Of a stretch of 64,000 nt of DNA, positions 39,201-48,396 are shown in pieces. This stretch comes from an uncultured Odoribacter sp. Lineage in GTDB: Bacteria; Bacteroidota; Bacteroidia; Bacteroidales; Marinifilaceae. Under the pieces are notes generated by a model. That model had not been told where the DNA came from. It saw only the letters and a list, made by a program, of their open reading frames with translations, and made no database searches. The stretch covers positions 62,001 to 126,000 of the forward strand of contig UQJP01000008.1 in the NCBI GenBank assembly GCA_900541415.1. The letters are read 5' to 3'. The position numbers and the translations under genes are program-made. The stretch's first letter is position 1. Each line of letters begins with the position of its first letter.

Positions 39201-41615
39201 TTAGCGGGCGGACACCTTGATAAACTCCGTTTTCAGTTTTCCGGCCTTCACACTCACCACACTTTCTCCCCCTTTCGGATTCACCAGGATAAAAGCACGC
39301 CCGTTACAAGCCTGCACTTTAGCAGAGCCACCCATCGTGCCCTGATTCCGCAATAAAGAACCGTCCCCGGCAATTTCAAAGCGGATAAAGTCACGGGCAT
39401 CCAGACAACGTACCCCTTTACCGTCGGTCAATTGCACTTCAACCCGTATTTGTCCCTTGTCATCCTTCACTGTTTTCAATTCTATATTTTCAGGTTTTCC
39501 CCATTTTTCCGTTTGATATTCCCAATTCAGGCTATCCGTCACACTGATTTTCTTCCCGTCCACCTTAGCGGTTCCCACCACATGAATTTCGTTCTTTCCT
39601 TCGTTCAGCTCACAATTCCAGCGTAATCCCGCACCCGGAAAATCCTGGCTATTCCGCACCTTCACGCCCTGACTTTTTCCGTTTACGAACAACTCCGCCT
39701 GCTGGCAATTGGAATAAACCAATATTTCTTTTTTCTCCCCTTTCTCGCCCCAACGTACCGGCCAGGTATGCCCGTAGATATGGATCATCGGGCGGGCAGT
39801 CCAATAAGACTGGAACACATAGTAGCTCTCTTTCGGGGTCAGGTCACGCTGCACCACTCCTTTTTGATTTACGTAAGGCACGGGGTTTTCAGGACGTACC
39901 GGAGTGGAGAAATCTTTAAAAGGCCAATAAGCCGCTCCGGTCAGCCAGGGCATCGTTTCCTGTTCCTTCAAATGCCAGTCGATCAGCCGTACAATATAAC
40001 TTTCCGACCATTGACCGTCGTTCTGTCCGTTTTTGATTTTCGCTTCATTCAGGTTTTCCAAATGCCGTCCGGCATGGCTGTCGCCGCCCCACTCCACATG
40101 CAGAAAGTGTTTCACTCCTTTCATTTCCTTTTCGGACATACTTTTATAATCGGCATATTTTCCCCTGTACCAGCCTGCCCAGATCGAAGGTGAATAAACA
40201 TCGACAATATCTTTACAAAAATCACAACGGCGGATAGCAGTCATACGCCCGGCATCCATCCGATGCGATATATCGTTTAATTCCGACATAAATGCCCGGA
40301 TTTCCGACTGTTTGAATTCCGGAAAATCGTTGGGCCAATCGTTCTCATTACCTAATCCCCAAATAATCACACTCGGGTGGTTCCGGTGCTGGGTAATCAT
40401 GTTCCGCAACATCCGCCGGGCTTGTTCCCGGTATTCTTCTCCTCCCACTCCGCCACGGCACCACGGAATTTCTTCCCACACCAGTATTCCCAAACGGTCA
40501 CACTGTTCCAATACGATAGGCGATTGCTGATAATGCCCCAGGCGAATGAAATTCACCCCCATGTCTTTCATCATTTCCATTTCAGCAACAATCTGTTCCT
40601 CGGTCATGGCAGCCCCCGTCCCGGCATGATCTTCATGACGATGGGTTCCCCTGAGCAATAAACGCCGTCCGTTCAGCATAAACGGCCCCTGATCGATAAA
40701 TTCAAAATGCCGGAAACCGAATTTTTCAACGGCTTTCACCTGTTGTCCGTTGGCTTTCACCGTCAATTCACAAGTATAGAGTTCCGGACGGTCGGTATCC
40801 CACAACGCCGGGGATTTTATATCAACCGACGCCAGCACTTTTTCCCCCAACGGCAGTAACTGCTTTTCTTCTTTCAGCACCACTTTTCCCTGAGGATCTT
40901 TCACAACCATTTCAACGATAGCCTCTTTCACATCCAGCGGATTGTAAAATCCGGTCTTTATTTCCAGATGTCCCTTTTTCAAGCTCTTGTCTAAAACCGC
41001 ATCAATCCCGATCTCTTTTAAAGAAACTTCCGGTAAATACACCAGATTCACATAACGGTATAATCCTCCGTAGAGATTAAAATCGGATAAGTCGGAAGGA
41101 ATCATTTCCAAATCACGCGAATTATCGCAACGGACAGACACCGGCACAGCGCCTTTGAAACGGGCGGCGGCCTTGCTGCTTAAAAATTCATTCACGGCAT
41201 CGGTAATATCCACGCTCCACTCATCGTAACCTCCCACGTGGCTGGCCACTTTCGTCGTATAGACATATACATCCGTCTTTTGTCCGGCTCCTTCAAATTC
41301 CAGCATAATCCGTCCGCCGGGATAAGGGTTTTGCAATTGCAAGCGGGTGCGATACCAGCCGGGCCCCTGATAATAGTTTACGTCGGGATCGACTCCGTCT
41401 TCCGCATTGAAACAATGCGGCAATGTAACCTTACTCCACAAAGGAACGGATTCCGATCCTCCACCGGGACGCACCGCCTCCCAGATGCCTCCCAAATCGC
41501 TCTTTAAAAATTCCCAGCCTTTCGTCAGCCGTGTTTTTTCCGTAACGGGAATTTGCGCCCAGGCACTCCCAACCCAAAAACAGGCAAGCCATATAAATAC
41601 AATCAATTTTTTCAT
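39201..41615 (-). CDS. Secreted GH2 beta-galactosidase-like enzyme
   Basis: Retaining GH2 glycosidase of 804 residues with a signal peptide (MKKLIVFIWLACFWVGSAWAQ). The jelly-roll domain includes WYRTRLQLQNPYPGG and VASHVGGYDEWSVDIT. Acid/base Glu424 is in WGLGNENDWP and the nucleophile Glu508 in FLHVEWGGDS. LNGRRLLLRGTHRHEDHAGTG is the usual barrel entry. A C-terminal Ig-like module (YSNCQQAELFVNGKSQG) is typical of Bacteroides beta-galactosidases and beta-glucuronidases. Grouping with GH88 and a beta-helix protein suggests a joint substrate. It is only distantly similar to the GH2 at 5931. Confidence 0.92.
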   Translation of the reverse strand: MKKLIVFIWLACFWVGSAWAQIPVTEKTRLTKGWEFLKSDLGGIWEAVRPGGGSESVPLWSKVTLPHCFNAEDGVDPDVNYYQGPGWYRTRLQLQNPYPGGRIMLEFEGAGQKTDVYVYTTKVASHVGGYDEWSVDITDAVNEFLSSKAAARFKGAVPVSVRCDNSRDLEMIPSDLSDFNLYGGLYRYVNLVYLPEVSLKEIGIDAVLDKSLKKGHLEIKTGFYNPLDVKEAIVEMVVKDPQGKVVLKEEKQLLPLGEKVLASVDIKSPALWDTDRPELYTCELTVKANGQQVKAVEKFGFRHFEFIDQGPFMLNGRRLLLRGTHRHEDHAGTGAAMTEEQIVAEMEMMKDMGVNFIRLGHYQQSPIVLEQCDRLGILVWEEIPWCRGGVGGEEYREQARRMLRNMITQHRNHPSVIIWGLGNENDWPNDFPEFKQSEIRAFMSELNDISHRMDAGRMTAIRRCDFCKDIVDVYSPSIWAGWYRGKYADYKSMSEKEMKGVKHFLHVEWGGDSHAGRHLENLNEAKIKNGQNDGQWSESYIVRLIDWHLKEQETMPWLTGAAYWPFKDFSTPVRPENPVPYVNQKGVVQRDLTPKESYYVFQSYWTARPMIHIYGHTWPVRWGEKGEKKEILVYSNCQQAELFVNGKSQGVKVRNSQDFPGAGLRWNCELNEGKNEIHVVGTAKVDGKKISVTDSLNWEYQTEKWGKPENIELKTVKDDKGQIRVEVQLTDGKGVRCLDARDFIRFEIAGDGSLLRNQGTMGGSAKVQACNGRAFILVNPKGGESVVSVKAGKLKTEFIKVSAR

Positions 41616-41781
41616 ATACTTTTTTTTACAAGCTTATATCCGTCCCTACTTTTTTAAACGTTTGCCGTTTTTCCTAAAAACAGCCATCCGCTTTTCCTCC
41701 CTGCCACATCATGGAAAAGGCAGAGCATACAGAAACCCTATACTCCCTTTTTTCCTTCCTATCTATTATTCCGTCGGTATC

Positions 41782-42993
41782 TCAACTTTTCGCACCTTCT
41801 GCATTTTCCAAAGCCCTTTTTCTCAATAAGGCTTCCAGAAAATAGTAGTCGGCATAGGACAACGGCACATCCACTTCCGAATTATGCGGTTTCGAGCCTG
41901 TGCTATGCAGCAACAGGAAACCTTTGTCTTTTCCCGGCTCTGCCCGATAGTTCAGCGTTAAGTTTTCCATAATCTTATCGGCAAGCGCTTTGTATTTGGC
42001 ACGATTCACGGGATCCAGCGCACACAATTCATACAAACCGGAAGCCGTCACCGTAGCTGCCGACACATCACGCGGCTCGTTCGGAATGTCCGGAGCATTG
42101 AAATCCCAATACGGGATAAGATCCTGCGGTAAATTTTTATGCTGGAAAATAAAATCGGCAATATGGCGCGCCTGATTCAGGAACGCAGTATCCCCGGTTT
42201 CCCGGAAACACATCGTGTAACCGTATAATCCCCACGCCTGCCCTCTTGCCCAGGCAGAAGAATGGGCATATCCCTGATGGGTGTGGCGATGCAATACCTC
42301 CCCCGTCAAAGTGTCGTAATTCACCACATGGTAAGAACTGTAATCATCGCGGAAATGGTTTTTCATTGTGGTACGGGCATGGCTCACGGCAATATGGTAG
42401 AACAGGGAATCGCCGCTTTCCCGGAAAGCCCAGAACAACAATTCTAAATTCATCATATTATCGATAATCACCGGATAAGCCCATTTATCCCGTCCATGAT
42501 CCCACGACCGCAAACACCCGGTCTTTTCCCGAAAACGGGTGGTAAGCGTACGGGCAGAAGTCAGCAACACATCTTTATATTCTTCATTAGGAGACAGGCG
42601 CAATCCGTTTCCATAACTGCAATACATTTTGAATCCCATATCGTGCGTACTGCCGTTATTCTTTTGGCCTTCGAGCAGTTCCGTATATTCTTTTGCTTTT
42701 TGCTTCCAAAATTCATCTCCCGTATATTCATACATATACCACAGTTCTCCGGGAAAAAAGCCGCTCGTCCAGTCGCCGGGAGCCACCAACCTTAAATTAC
42801 CTTTCGAATCGAGTGTCCGGGGACTGCACAATTTTCCTCCTGCTTTTTCCCGTACGGCTTCTGTTTCCTGTAAAGCATATTTCAATTGAGAATCTGCAAA
42901 AGTGAAATTATCTTTCACCAGGTTTTGTTTCTTCTGGCATCCGTTTGAAAGAACGGCAAACAAAAAGAGAATAAGAAATAGTCTTAAATTCAT
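41782..42993 (-). CDS. GH88 unsaturated glucuronyl hydrolase, lipoprotein
   Basis: Removes 4,5-unsaturated uronic acid from oligosaccharides left by lyases. It has 403 residues from the ATG at 42993; the earlier start at 43023 falls inside a -7 element. The signal sequence ends LSNGC, so Cys19 is probably lipidated. Catalytic aspartates are Asp118 in STHDMGF and Asp178 in VIIDNMMNLELL. HQGYAHSSAWARGQAWGLYG is the GH88 signature. It implies that a polysaccharide lyase acts on the same glycan, with the neighbouring beta-helix protein a candidate. Confidence 0.93.
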   Translation of the reverse strand: MNLRLFLILFLFAVLSNGCQKKQNLVKDNFTFADSQLKYALQETEAVREKAGGKLCSPRTLDSKGNLRLVAPGDWTSGFFPGELWYMYEYTGDEFWKQKAKEYTELLEGQKNNGSTHDMGFKMYCSYGNGLRLSPNEEYKDVLLTSARTLTTRFREKTGCLRSWDHGRDKWAYPVIIDNMMNLELLFWAFRESGDSLFYHIAVSHARTTMKNHFRDDYSSYHVVNYDTLTGEVLHRHTHQGYAHSSAWARGQAWGLYGYTMCFRETGDTAFLNQARHIADFIFQHKNLPQDLIPYWDFNAPDIPNEPRDVSAATVTASGLYELCALDPVNRAKYKALADKIMENLTLNYRAEPGKDKGFLLLHSTGSKPHNSEVDVPLSYADYYFLEALLRKRALENAEGAKS

Positions 42994-43020
42994 ATTAGAT
43001 ATTTTTTGTAGATTATTTTT

Positions 43021-43028
43021 CAAAAGTA
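43021..43028 (-). promoter_or_regulatory. -7 element of the GH88 gene
   Basis: TACTTTTG on the - strand, a full match to TAnnTTTG, predicting transcription from near 43014, about 21 bases before the ATG at 42993. The 260 bases upstream of it up to the terminator hold nothing recognisable. Confidence 0.4.
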
Positions 43029-43290
43029 CCCCTTAAAACAGCCGGGATTGATGAATTTCTTTCGCCCCAAGGCTTCTTTCATTTCCAGCCACCGCTTTTA
43101 CGGACCGATCAAAGGATGTTCAGAATCTATCGCCCGGCATGATCCACCCGGCAATATCTCCCCGTCCTGTGTCATTGTTTTATAAAAGATCTCACACCAT
43201 TCCCACAAAAGCCATATCGGAAAACACGCCATTCATTTCCAAAATAGGATGCTTATTGCAGTACAAATATATAAAGAGAAACCATATGTA

Positions 43291-43333
43291 AAAAAAGAGG
43301 ACTGAAAAATCACATCGCTCATTCTCAGTCCTC
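43291..43333 (-). terminator. Terminator of the second large paralogue and its operon
   Basis: Nine-base stem gaggactga / tcagtcctc with a 19-base loop; on the - strand six T follow. It is 26 bases after the stop codon. Confidence 0.8.
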
Positions 43334-43358
43334 CTATATCAATCTGGAACTTCCGGCG

Positions 43359-46300
43359 TTAATCCTCGATAATCACACGGAATCCAACATTATAAACTTT
43401 CTGCCACGGATAGAAAGCTTTACGGGTGTAAGAAGCACAATACTTAGGACGGTCTGTCCAGGAACCTCCGCGTACCACTTTCTTATCGCTGGTTTGTTCT
43501 TTTTTCAGGGGATAAGACACGTAATCCGAACAAGTCCACTCGGCCACGTTTCCGTGCATATCTTTCAATCCCCAGGGGTTTGCCTGATATTTTCCGACAA
43601 AAGCCGTCAGCATTTCCCCGTCGTCTACCGAAGCCACCTTAGGAATATAATCCCAATATTTACGCAAGGGGTTGTTCTTGCTCATCGGTTTAGGATCGAC
43701 TCCCTGCACAGCCATATTCGATAATTGAGCATCGGCCATGTTTTCATATTGGCTGAAATCCGTGTTGGAAGTGCCATACCAGAACGCTTCATCGCTACCT
43801 CCCCGGCAAGCCCACTCCCATTGTGTTTCGGTGGGAAGGCTCATTTTCAGTCCGGCTTTCTGGCCTAATTTATCACAATATGCAGCAGCCTCGTCACAAC
43901 TTACCCGAATCACAGGTTGCTGAGGTTTATTGGCAGGCAATCCGGCGGTGGTGTGGTCTTTCCAGAACTGGCCGATGATACGGCTGTTGTGTTCCGGGAA
44001 CAAAGCGCAGAATTGTTCGTTGGTCACCTCTGTTTCGCTCATCCAGAAACCTTTCTTCACAGCAGCTTTAAAAGCCGGGGCACAATCTTTATCCGAATGG
44101 TTCGATCCCATGACAAATTCTCCGGCAGGAACCCAGACGAATTTCATTTTCACGCCCGGAACCACTTCCACCTCTTTCGAAGTTTTACTGTCGGCAGCCT
44201 GACGTTCTTTCGCTTCCGAAGCACTGAAAGGCCAATGTTTCGCTTTCACCTCTTTATAGCGCACTTCTTTTTGCGGAGCAGGCATTTCGGCTTTGATTTC
44301 GCCTTTAGCTTTCAGATAATCGGCATAATCGGCAATCTCTTTCCGCCAATCCACATGCACTCCGTTATATTTCTGCATCAACTCCATACGGCGTTCATAC
44401 TGATCGCGTCCTCCCAGTTTTCTAAGGTCATCAAAGCTTCCGTTATAAGGTGCATTGAAGTCGATCCAATTGTACAGCGTACGCCATTCCTTATCGGTCA
44501 GTTCCACCCCATGATGGCCTGTTGTCAGCATGCGCACCAATTCAGAATTGCTGGCATGATATTCGTAAGGTTTCAGCACATACATTTCGGCTTCCGGTCC
44601 CTGACGGTATACATAAGGCATAATAGCCAGGTAGCTCTTGCTCCAGGGACGCACCATCCAGTTGTTGCTTCCGCGGCGCATCGTGTCGATCCGTCCTCCG
44701 GTCAGGTTAGGCTGTGCCTTATTTCCATCGTGGCAAGCCACACAGGCGCGGTCTAAAATCGGCTGGATTTCCAGATTGAAGGTGAAAGAACGCACCCCGC
44801 CTTCCGGTGTTTGCAACTGGTGAGGCTTGATCTGCGAAGCAATCGTACGTTTCGGAATAGGAATTTGGTTCTGGTCTTCGTGACAACCCACACAGGATAC
44901 CGTTTCACCCGGTTTCGGGGTGAACCAGCTACGGAACCACTGCAACGCGCGTCCCTCTTTATCCAAAGGTTGTAAAGAGATCGGTGTGTTGGCAGGCACT
45001 TTGAAAATTGCCGATCCATCCTCTTCCACCGGAACAGTTCCTAAAAGCCGCTTAATATCCCAACCGCTCTGTACCCCCTGGGCATCGTGGTCGGAAGGAG
45101 AATTGCGGTATGCATATTCATAAGCGAAAACGCGCAATTCTTTCACCGTTCCCCTCGGCAATCCCTTTGTACCTTCTCCCTCGTAAATATCCTGGATAAA
45201 TACGGTAGCTTCCTTATCGGCCAGATTCACCCGGTCTGGAATAACAGGAGGAGTTTTAACTTTTCTCACCGGCATCGGGGCATTCATACCCTCGCCTTCA
45301 AACTCTGCGATACAGGTCAGGTTATCGAATACGTCCACCAGATAAATACCCCACAATCCGGTGGGAGATAATTTAGCAGATACCAGGAAATAATCGTCGT
45401 TCAACGGGAAAGGACGCAGGAACTGCGGCCATACGCCATCTACTAACTGGTCTTTCACTTCCGGGATGATTTTCCGGTCGCGGAAAGGCATTTCCTGTAC
45501 CACTCCCTGCTCTTCTTTCCGCGACTTAGCAGGATCGAAGATCATCAAACGGCCGGAACGAACCACTCCGTGGTGACCGGAGATCACACCCACGAAACGG
45601 GTGGTGCTTCCCGGCAACGGTTTTATATCGAACGTACTGTTCGGCCAGAAAGAGCCACTGCCATACAATGCCTTGTTCTCTGTTCCGTCCGGATTCATGT
45701 GCATCACGATACGTGAAAAATAGTGAGTCAGGTCGGTGTATTCCCAGCGGGTATACATCACACGCCCGTTGTTCATCACCACGGGATTCCAGTTTCCGTC
45801 CTGGTCGAAAGTCAAACGGCTGAAAGAACCGTTTTTCGGATCATAAAGTGAAAGGTTACCCACTGCATCGCTACCGTTCACACAAGGCACACCGTGGTAA
45901 CCGATATTTGTAGAAGCAATAATCCGTCCGTCAGGCAGGTAGTTTGCATCGCAAAATTCAAGGTCGGGCTCATCCACTTTCACTTTCTGGTGGAAATTCT
46001 TTCCGTCGATTCCCACTTCATACACCTGCCAGTGATTATTTTCATCAACAGAAGAAAATAGCAATTTATCTCCGTCCCAGTGCATTTGCAGGTCGGCAAT
46101 ATTCACTTTGCGTTCCGGCTTATAAATCGTACGTTTCTGTATATCGCCACGGAGATTCGACAATTCCATAATTTCAGCGTCCTGTCCCACCCGGGAAGCA
46201 GAATACATGCTTGACCAGTTATTAGGCGGAGTACCCAACGACCCGGCCATTGCGCTGCGGGCACGGTTTCCCAGATTAAAATGCGTCACAACGATCTTGT

Positions 46301-47372
46301 CCATGTCCAACAAAGGATTGGCCAGCAAGATTTCGCGTTTCAGGTCGAGCATATGCTGTGCATTTGCCAGCGCGGCCTCTTCACCTGAATACAACGCTTT
46401 TTCAGCTCCGGCAAAACCTTCCGACAATTCCTTGTATTTGGCTTCATATTTAGCAGCATCGAATCCCTGCATTTTTTTCATATCGTCCAAAGCCATCCGG
46501 AGTGCTTTCAGGTTCACCCATTCCAGCTGCTGTTGCAAACTGATCGTACGGTTTACCTTTTTCAGCAAATCCATATAAGCCAAAGCCTGTGCAGCCGGAG
46601 CTTTTTTATCTATTTCCGCAATCTGAGCCTGAAAATAGCTCTGATCTGCCAGAGTTCTCATTTTTGATTGCACCGCCGCTTTTTCCAAAGAAGCATCCTG
46701 AGTGGTGATCCAAAGTTCGGCAGGAACATTCAGGGTTGTTTCGATTCCGGCAATTTCTGCCGGATAAGCCTTTTTCAATTGCTCCACGATCGGATGTCCC
46801 GCAACATTCTGCACCCGGAACACTACGCTTGCCATTCTGCTGGCTCCATCGTCCACTCCGACCTCGGCTTCGAAAGTTTTGTATTTTTTCCCCAGGTCGA
46901 AAATCATTTCACCGTTTGCATGCAGCATCACTCCCTGCTCATAGGCCTGTCCATTGATCGAAATGGTACGTCCTCCCATGTTCTTATTCTTAGCCGGAGC
47001 TTTGTAAGGAGAATACATATACGTCGGTTTCAGGTCGGACAGCCACACGGTTTCACCGTTGGTCGTGATTAATTTGGCATTGGCCCAGGCGGCATGGTCG
47101 AAGCGGTTTCCATCTGCCGTTCCCCACGTGTAAAGAGCCAATTCATTCCACCCTGTTACATCCACAGAAATTTTCTGTGCAGGGGTACCTAATTTCATAA
47201 CACCCGAAGCAACAGGCATTTTTTTTGTTGCCAATCGATTGCACGCATCGGTCTTGGCTTTGGTCACAGCGGTTTCCCAAGAAGAAACAGCCTTTGCTTT
47301 TGCCTTCGATTGAGCGGAAACGCCCAATACCAGGAAAAACAAGATACTAAAAATTACAGATCTACATATCAT
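43359..47372 (-). CDS. Secreted NPCBM-propeller-dihaem-SUMF1 protein, copy B
   Basis: Paralogue of the protein at 27916-31917; 1337 residues from the ATG at 47372, which begins a normal signal peptide (MICRSVIFSILFFLVLGVSAQ). A start 13 codons earlier is possible but leaves the peptide too long. It has the same domains: NPCBM-like module (GTADGNRFDHAAWANA), propeller, CVGCH and CVACH haem motifs, and SUMF1-like domain (FVWVPAGEFVMGSN). The N-terminal 350 residues and SUMF1 region diverge more from copy A than the propeller does. It is the last gene of the operon led by the propeller-cytochrome gene, so it is likely co-expressed with the aldolase and kinase genes. Function unknown. Confidence 0.85.
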   Translation of the reverse strand: MICRSVIFSILFFLVLGVSAQSKAKAKAVSSWETAVTKAKTDACNRLATKKMPVASGVMKLGTPAQKISVDVTGWNELALYTWGTADGNRFDHAAWANAKLITTNGETVWLSDLKPTYMYSPYKAPAKNKNMGGRTISINGQAYEQGVMLHANGEMIFDLGKKYKTFEAEVGVDDGASRMASVVFRVQNVAGHPIVEQLKKAYPAEIAGIETTLNVPAELWITTQDASLEKAAVQSKMRTLADQSYFQAQIAEIDKKAPAAQALAYMDLLKKVNRTISLQQQLEWVNLKALRMALDDMKKMQGFDAAKYEAKYKELSEGFAGAEKALYSGEEAALANAQHMLDLKREILLANPLLDMDKIVVTHFNLGNRARSAMAGSLGTPPNNWSSMYSASRVGQDAEIMELSNLRGDIQKRTIYKPERKVNIADLQMHWDGDKLLFSSVDENNHWQVYEVGIDGKNFHQKVKVDEPDLEFCDANYLPDGRIIASTNIGYHGVPCVNGSDAVGNLSLYDPKNGSFSRLTFDQDGNWNPVVMNNGRVMYTRWEYTDLTHYFSRIVMHMNPDGTENKALYGSGSFWPNSTFDIKPLPGSTTRFVGVISGHHGVVRSGRLMIFDPAKSRKEEQGVVQEMPFRDRKIIPEVKDQLVDGVWPQFLRPFPLNDDYFLVSAKLSPTGLWGIYLVDVFDNLTCIAEFEGEGMNAPMPVRKVKTPPVIPDRVNLADKEATVFIQDIYEGEGTKGLPRGTVKELRVFAYEYAYRNSPSDHDAQGVQSGWDIKRLLGTVPVEEDGSAIFKVPANTPISLQPLDKEGRALQWFRSWFTPKPGETVSCVGCHEDQNQIPIPKRTIASQIKPHQLQTPEGGVRSFTFNLEIQPILDRACVACHDGNKAQPNLTGGRIDTMRRGSNNWMVRPWSKSYLAIMPYVYRQGPEAEMYVLKPYEYHASNSELVRMLTTGHHGVELTDKEWRTLYNWIDFNAPYNGSFDDLRKLGGRDQYERRMELMQKYNGVHVDWRKEIADYADYLKAKGEIKAEMPAPQKEVRYKEVKAKHWPFSASEAKERQAADSKTSKEVEVVPGVKMKFVWVPAGEFVMGSNHSDKDCAPAFKAAVKKGFWMSETEVTNEQFCALFPEHNSRIIGQFWKDHTTAGLPANKPQQPVIRVSCDEAAAYCDKLGQKAGLKMSLPTETQWEWACRGGSDEAFWYGTSNTDFSQYENMADAQLSNMAVQGVDPKPMSKNNPLRKYWDYIPKVASVDDGEMLTAFVGKYQANPWGLKDMHGNVAEWTCSDYVSYPLKKEQTSDKKVVRGGSWTDRPKYCASYTRKAFYPWQKVYNVGFRVIIED
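45442..45944. repeat. 503-base identical tract, copy B
   Basis: Partner of 29987-30489, same orientation, no mismatch found on line-by-line comparison. A shorter patch of near 80 identical bases (ending near 45087 here, 29616 in copy A) suggests a second tract. Confidence 0.93.
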
Positions 47373-47460
47373 AAGTAAAGTTGTCAGTGTAAAAGAAATT
47401 TTGCCCTGCACCGGGAAACCGAAAATCTTCGCCTCTCCCGGAGCAAGTCAAAACCTATCT

Positions 47461-48339
47461 TTATTTATTTTTCAATTCATTGAACAGCTTAAATGCCTGT
47501 TCCGGGGTTTCATTGTCATGGACAACGGCACGAACAGCCTGTATCATCGCTATCGGAGCTTCCGACTGGAACACATTACGTCCCATATCCACTCCGCAGG
47601 CTCCTTCGTTGATTGCCTTGTAACACAATTCCAAAGCAGCTTTTTCTTCCAACTTCTTACCTCCGGCAATCACGATGGGTACAGGACAGGAGTTAACCAC
47701 TTTCTCAAAACCTTCGCAATAATAAGTTTTCACGAAAGTAGCACCGTTCTCGGCACAAATACGGGAAGCCGTGGAGAAATAACGGGCATCGCGCGCCATA
47801 TCTTTACCCACAGCGGTTACCCCTAAAGTAGGGATTCCGTATTTATAACCATAGTCTGCGGTACGCACCAGGTTTTCGATGGTTTTCGCTTCATAAGTAC
47901 CCCCGATAGAAACCATGACAGCCAAAGCCGAAGCGTTAATCCGGATAGCATCGTCGATACCGATGATACATTCGTCGTTCAGCTCGGTTAAAACGGATGT
48001 CCCTGCCGAATAGCGAAGGCAAACCGCTTTATTGCTTGTGGGAGGCACCACAGAACGCAGAGCTCCTCTGGTACACATAATCGAATCGGCATACTCGATC
48101 AGGGGCACAATACCTAAATCCAGTCTTTCCAGCCCGGAGGTCGGTCCCATAATATAACCGTGGTCGAACGCCAACATAACCGTTCTACCGGATTTTACAT
48201 TGAAAATACGTGACATGCGGTCTTTAATCCCCCAATCGCAATGATCCAGCCCTTTCAGGAAAAAACTTTCGTGTTTTACCGGAATGCCAATCCCGTAGTC
48301 TTTATCTTTATTTTCTAATATCCCGTCTAAATCTGCCAT
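47461..48339 (-). CDS. LsrF-like class I aldolase/thiolase
   Basis: TIM-barrel enzyme of the DhnA/DeoC-LacD class I aldolase group, 292 residues. It resembles Escherichia coli LsrF through most of its length: SRIFNVKSGRTVMLAFDHG, GPTSGLERLD, MCTRGALRSVVPP, GVTAVGKDMARDARYFS, VPIVIAGGKKL and GVDMGRNVFQS. The Schiff-base lysine is Lys204 in FVKTYYCEGF. LsrF splits a phosphorylated autoinducer-2 derivative to dihydroxyacetone phosphate and acetyl-CoA, but no lsr transporter, kinase or isomerase gene is nearby. The genes just upstream are DhaL and DhaK, so a phosphorylated ketose made by that kinase is the likely substrate (inference). Confidence 0.85.
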   Translation of the reverse strand: MADLDGILENKDKDYGIGIPVKHESFFLKGLDHCDWGIKDRMSRIFNVKSGRTVMLAFDHGYIMGPTSGLERLDLGIVPLIEYADSIMCTRGALRSVVPPTSNKAVCLRYSAGTSVLTELNDECIIGIDDAIRINASALAVMVSIGGTYEAKTIENLVRTADYGYKYGIPTLGVTAVGKDMARDARYFSTASRICAENGATFVKTYYCEGFEKVVNSCPVPIVIAGGKKLEEKAALELCYKAINEGACGVDMGRNVFQSEAPIAMIQAVRAVVHDNETPEQAFKLFNELKNK

Positions 48340-48396
48340 AATAAATTATAATTAAAAGTTTTAAGGTATAAAAAATGATTGAATCTTGACTGAATC

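Noticed and set aside
29987..45944. Insertion sequence or transposon ends as the cause of the 503-base repeat
   Set aside because: The tract lies wholly inside matching reading frames, has no terminal inverted repeats and no transposase.
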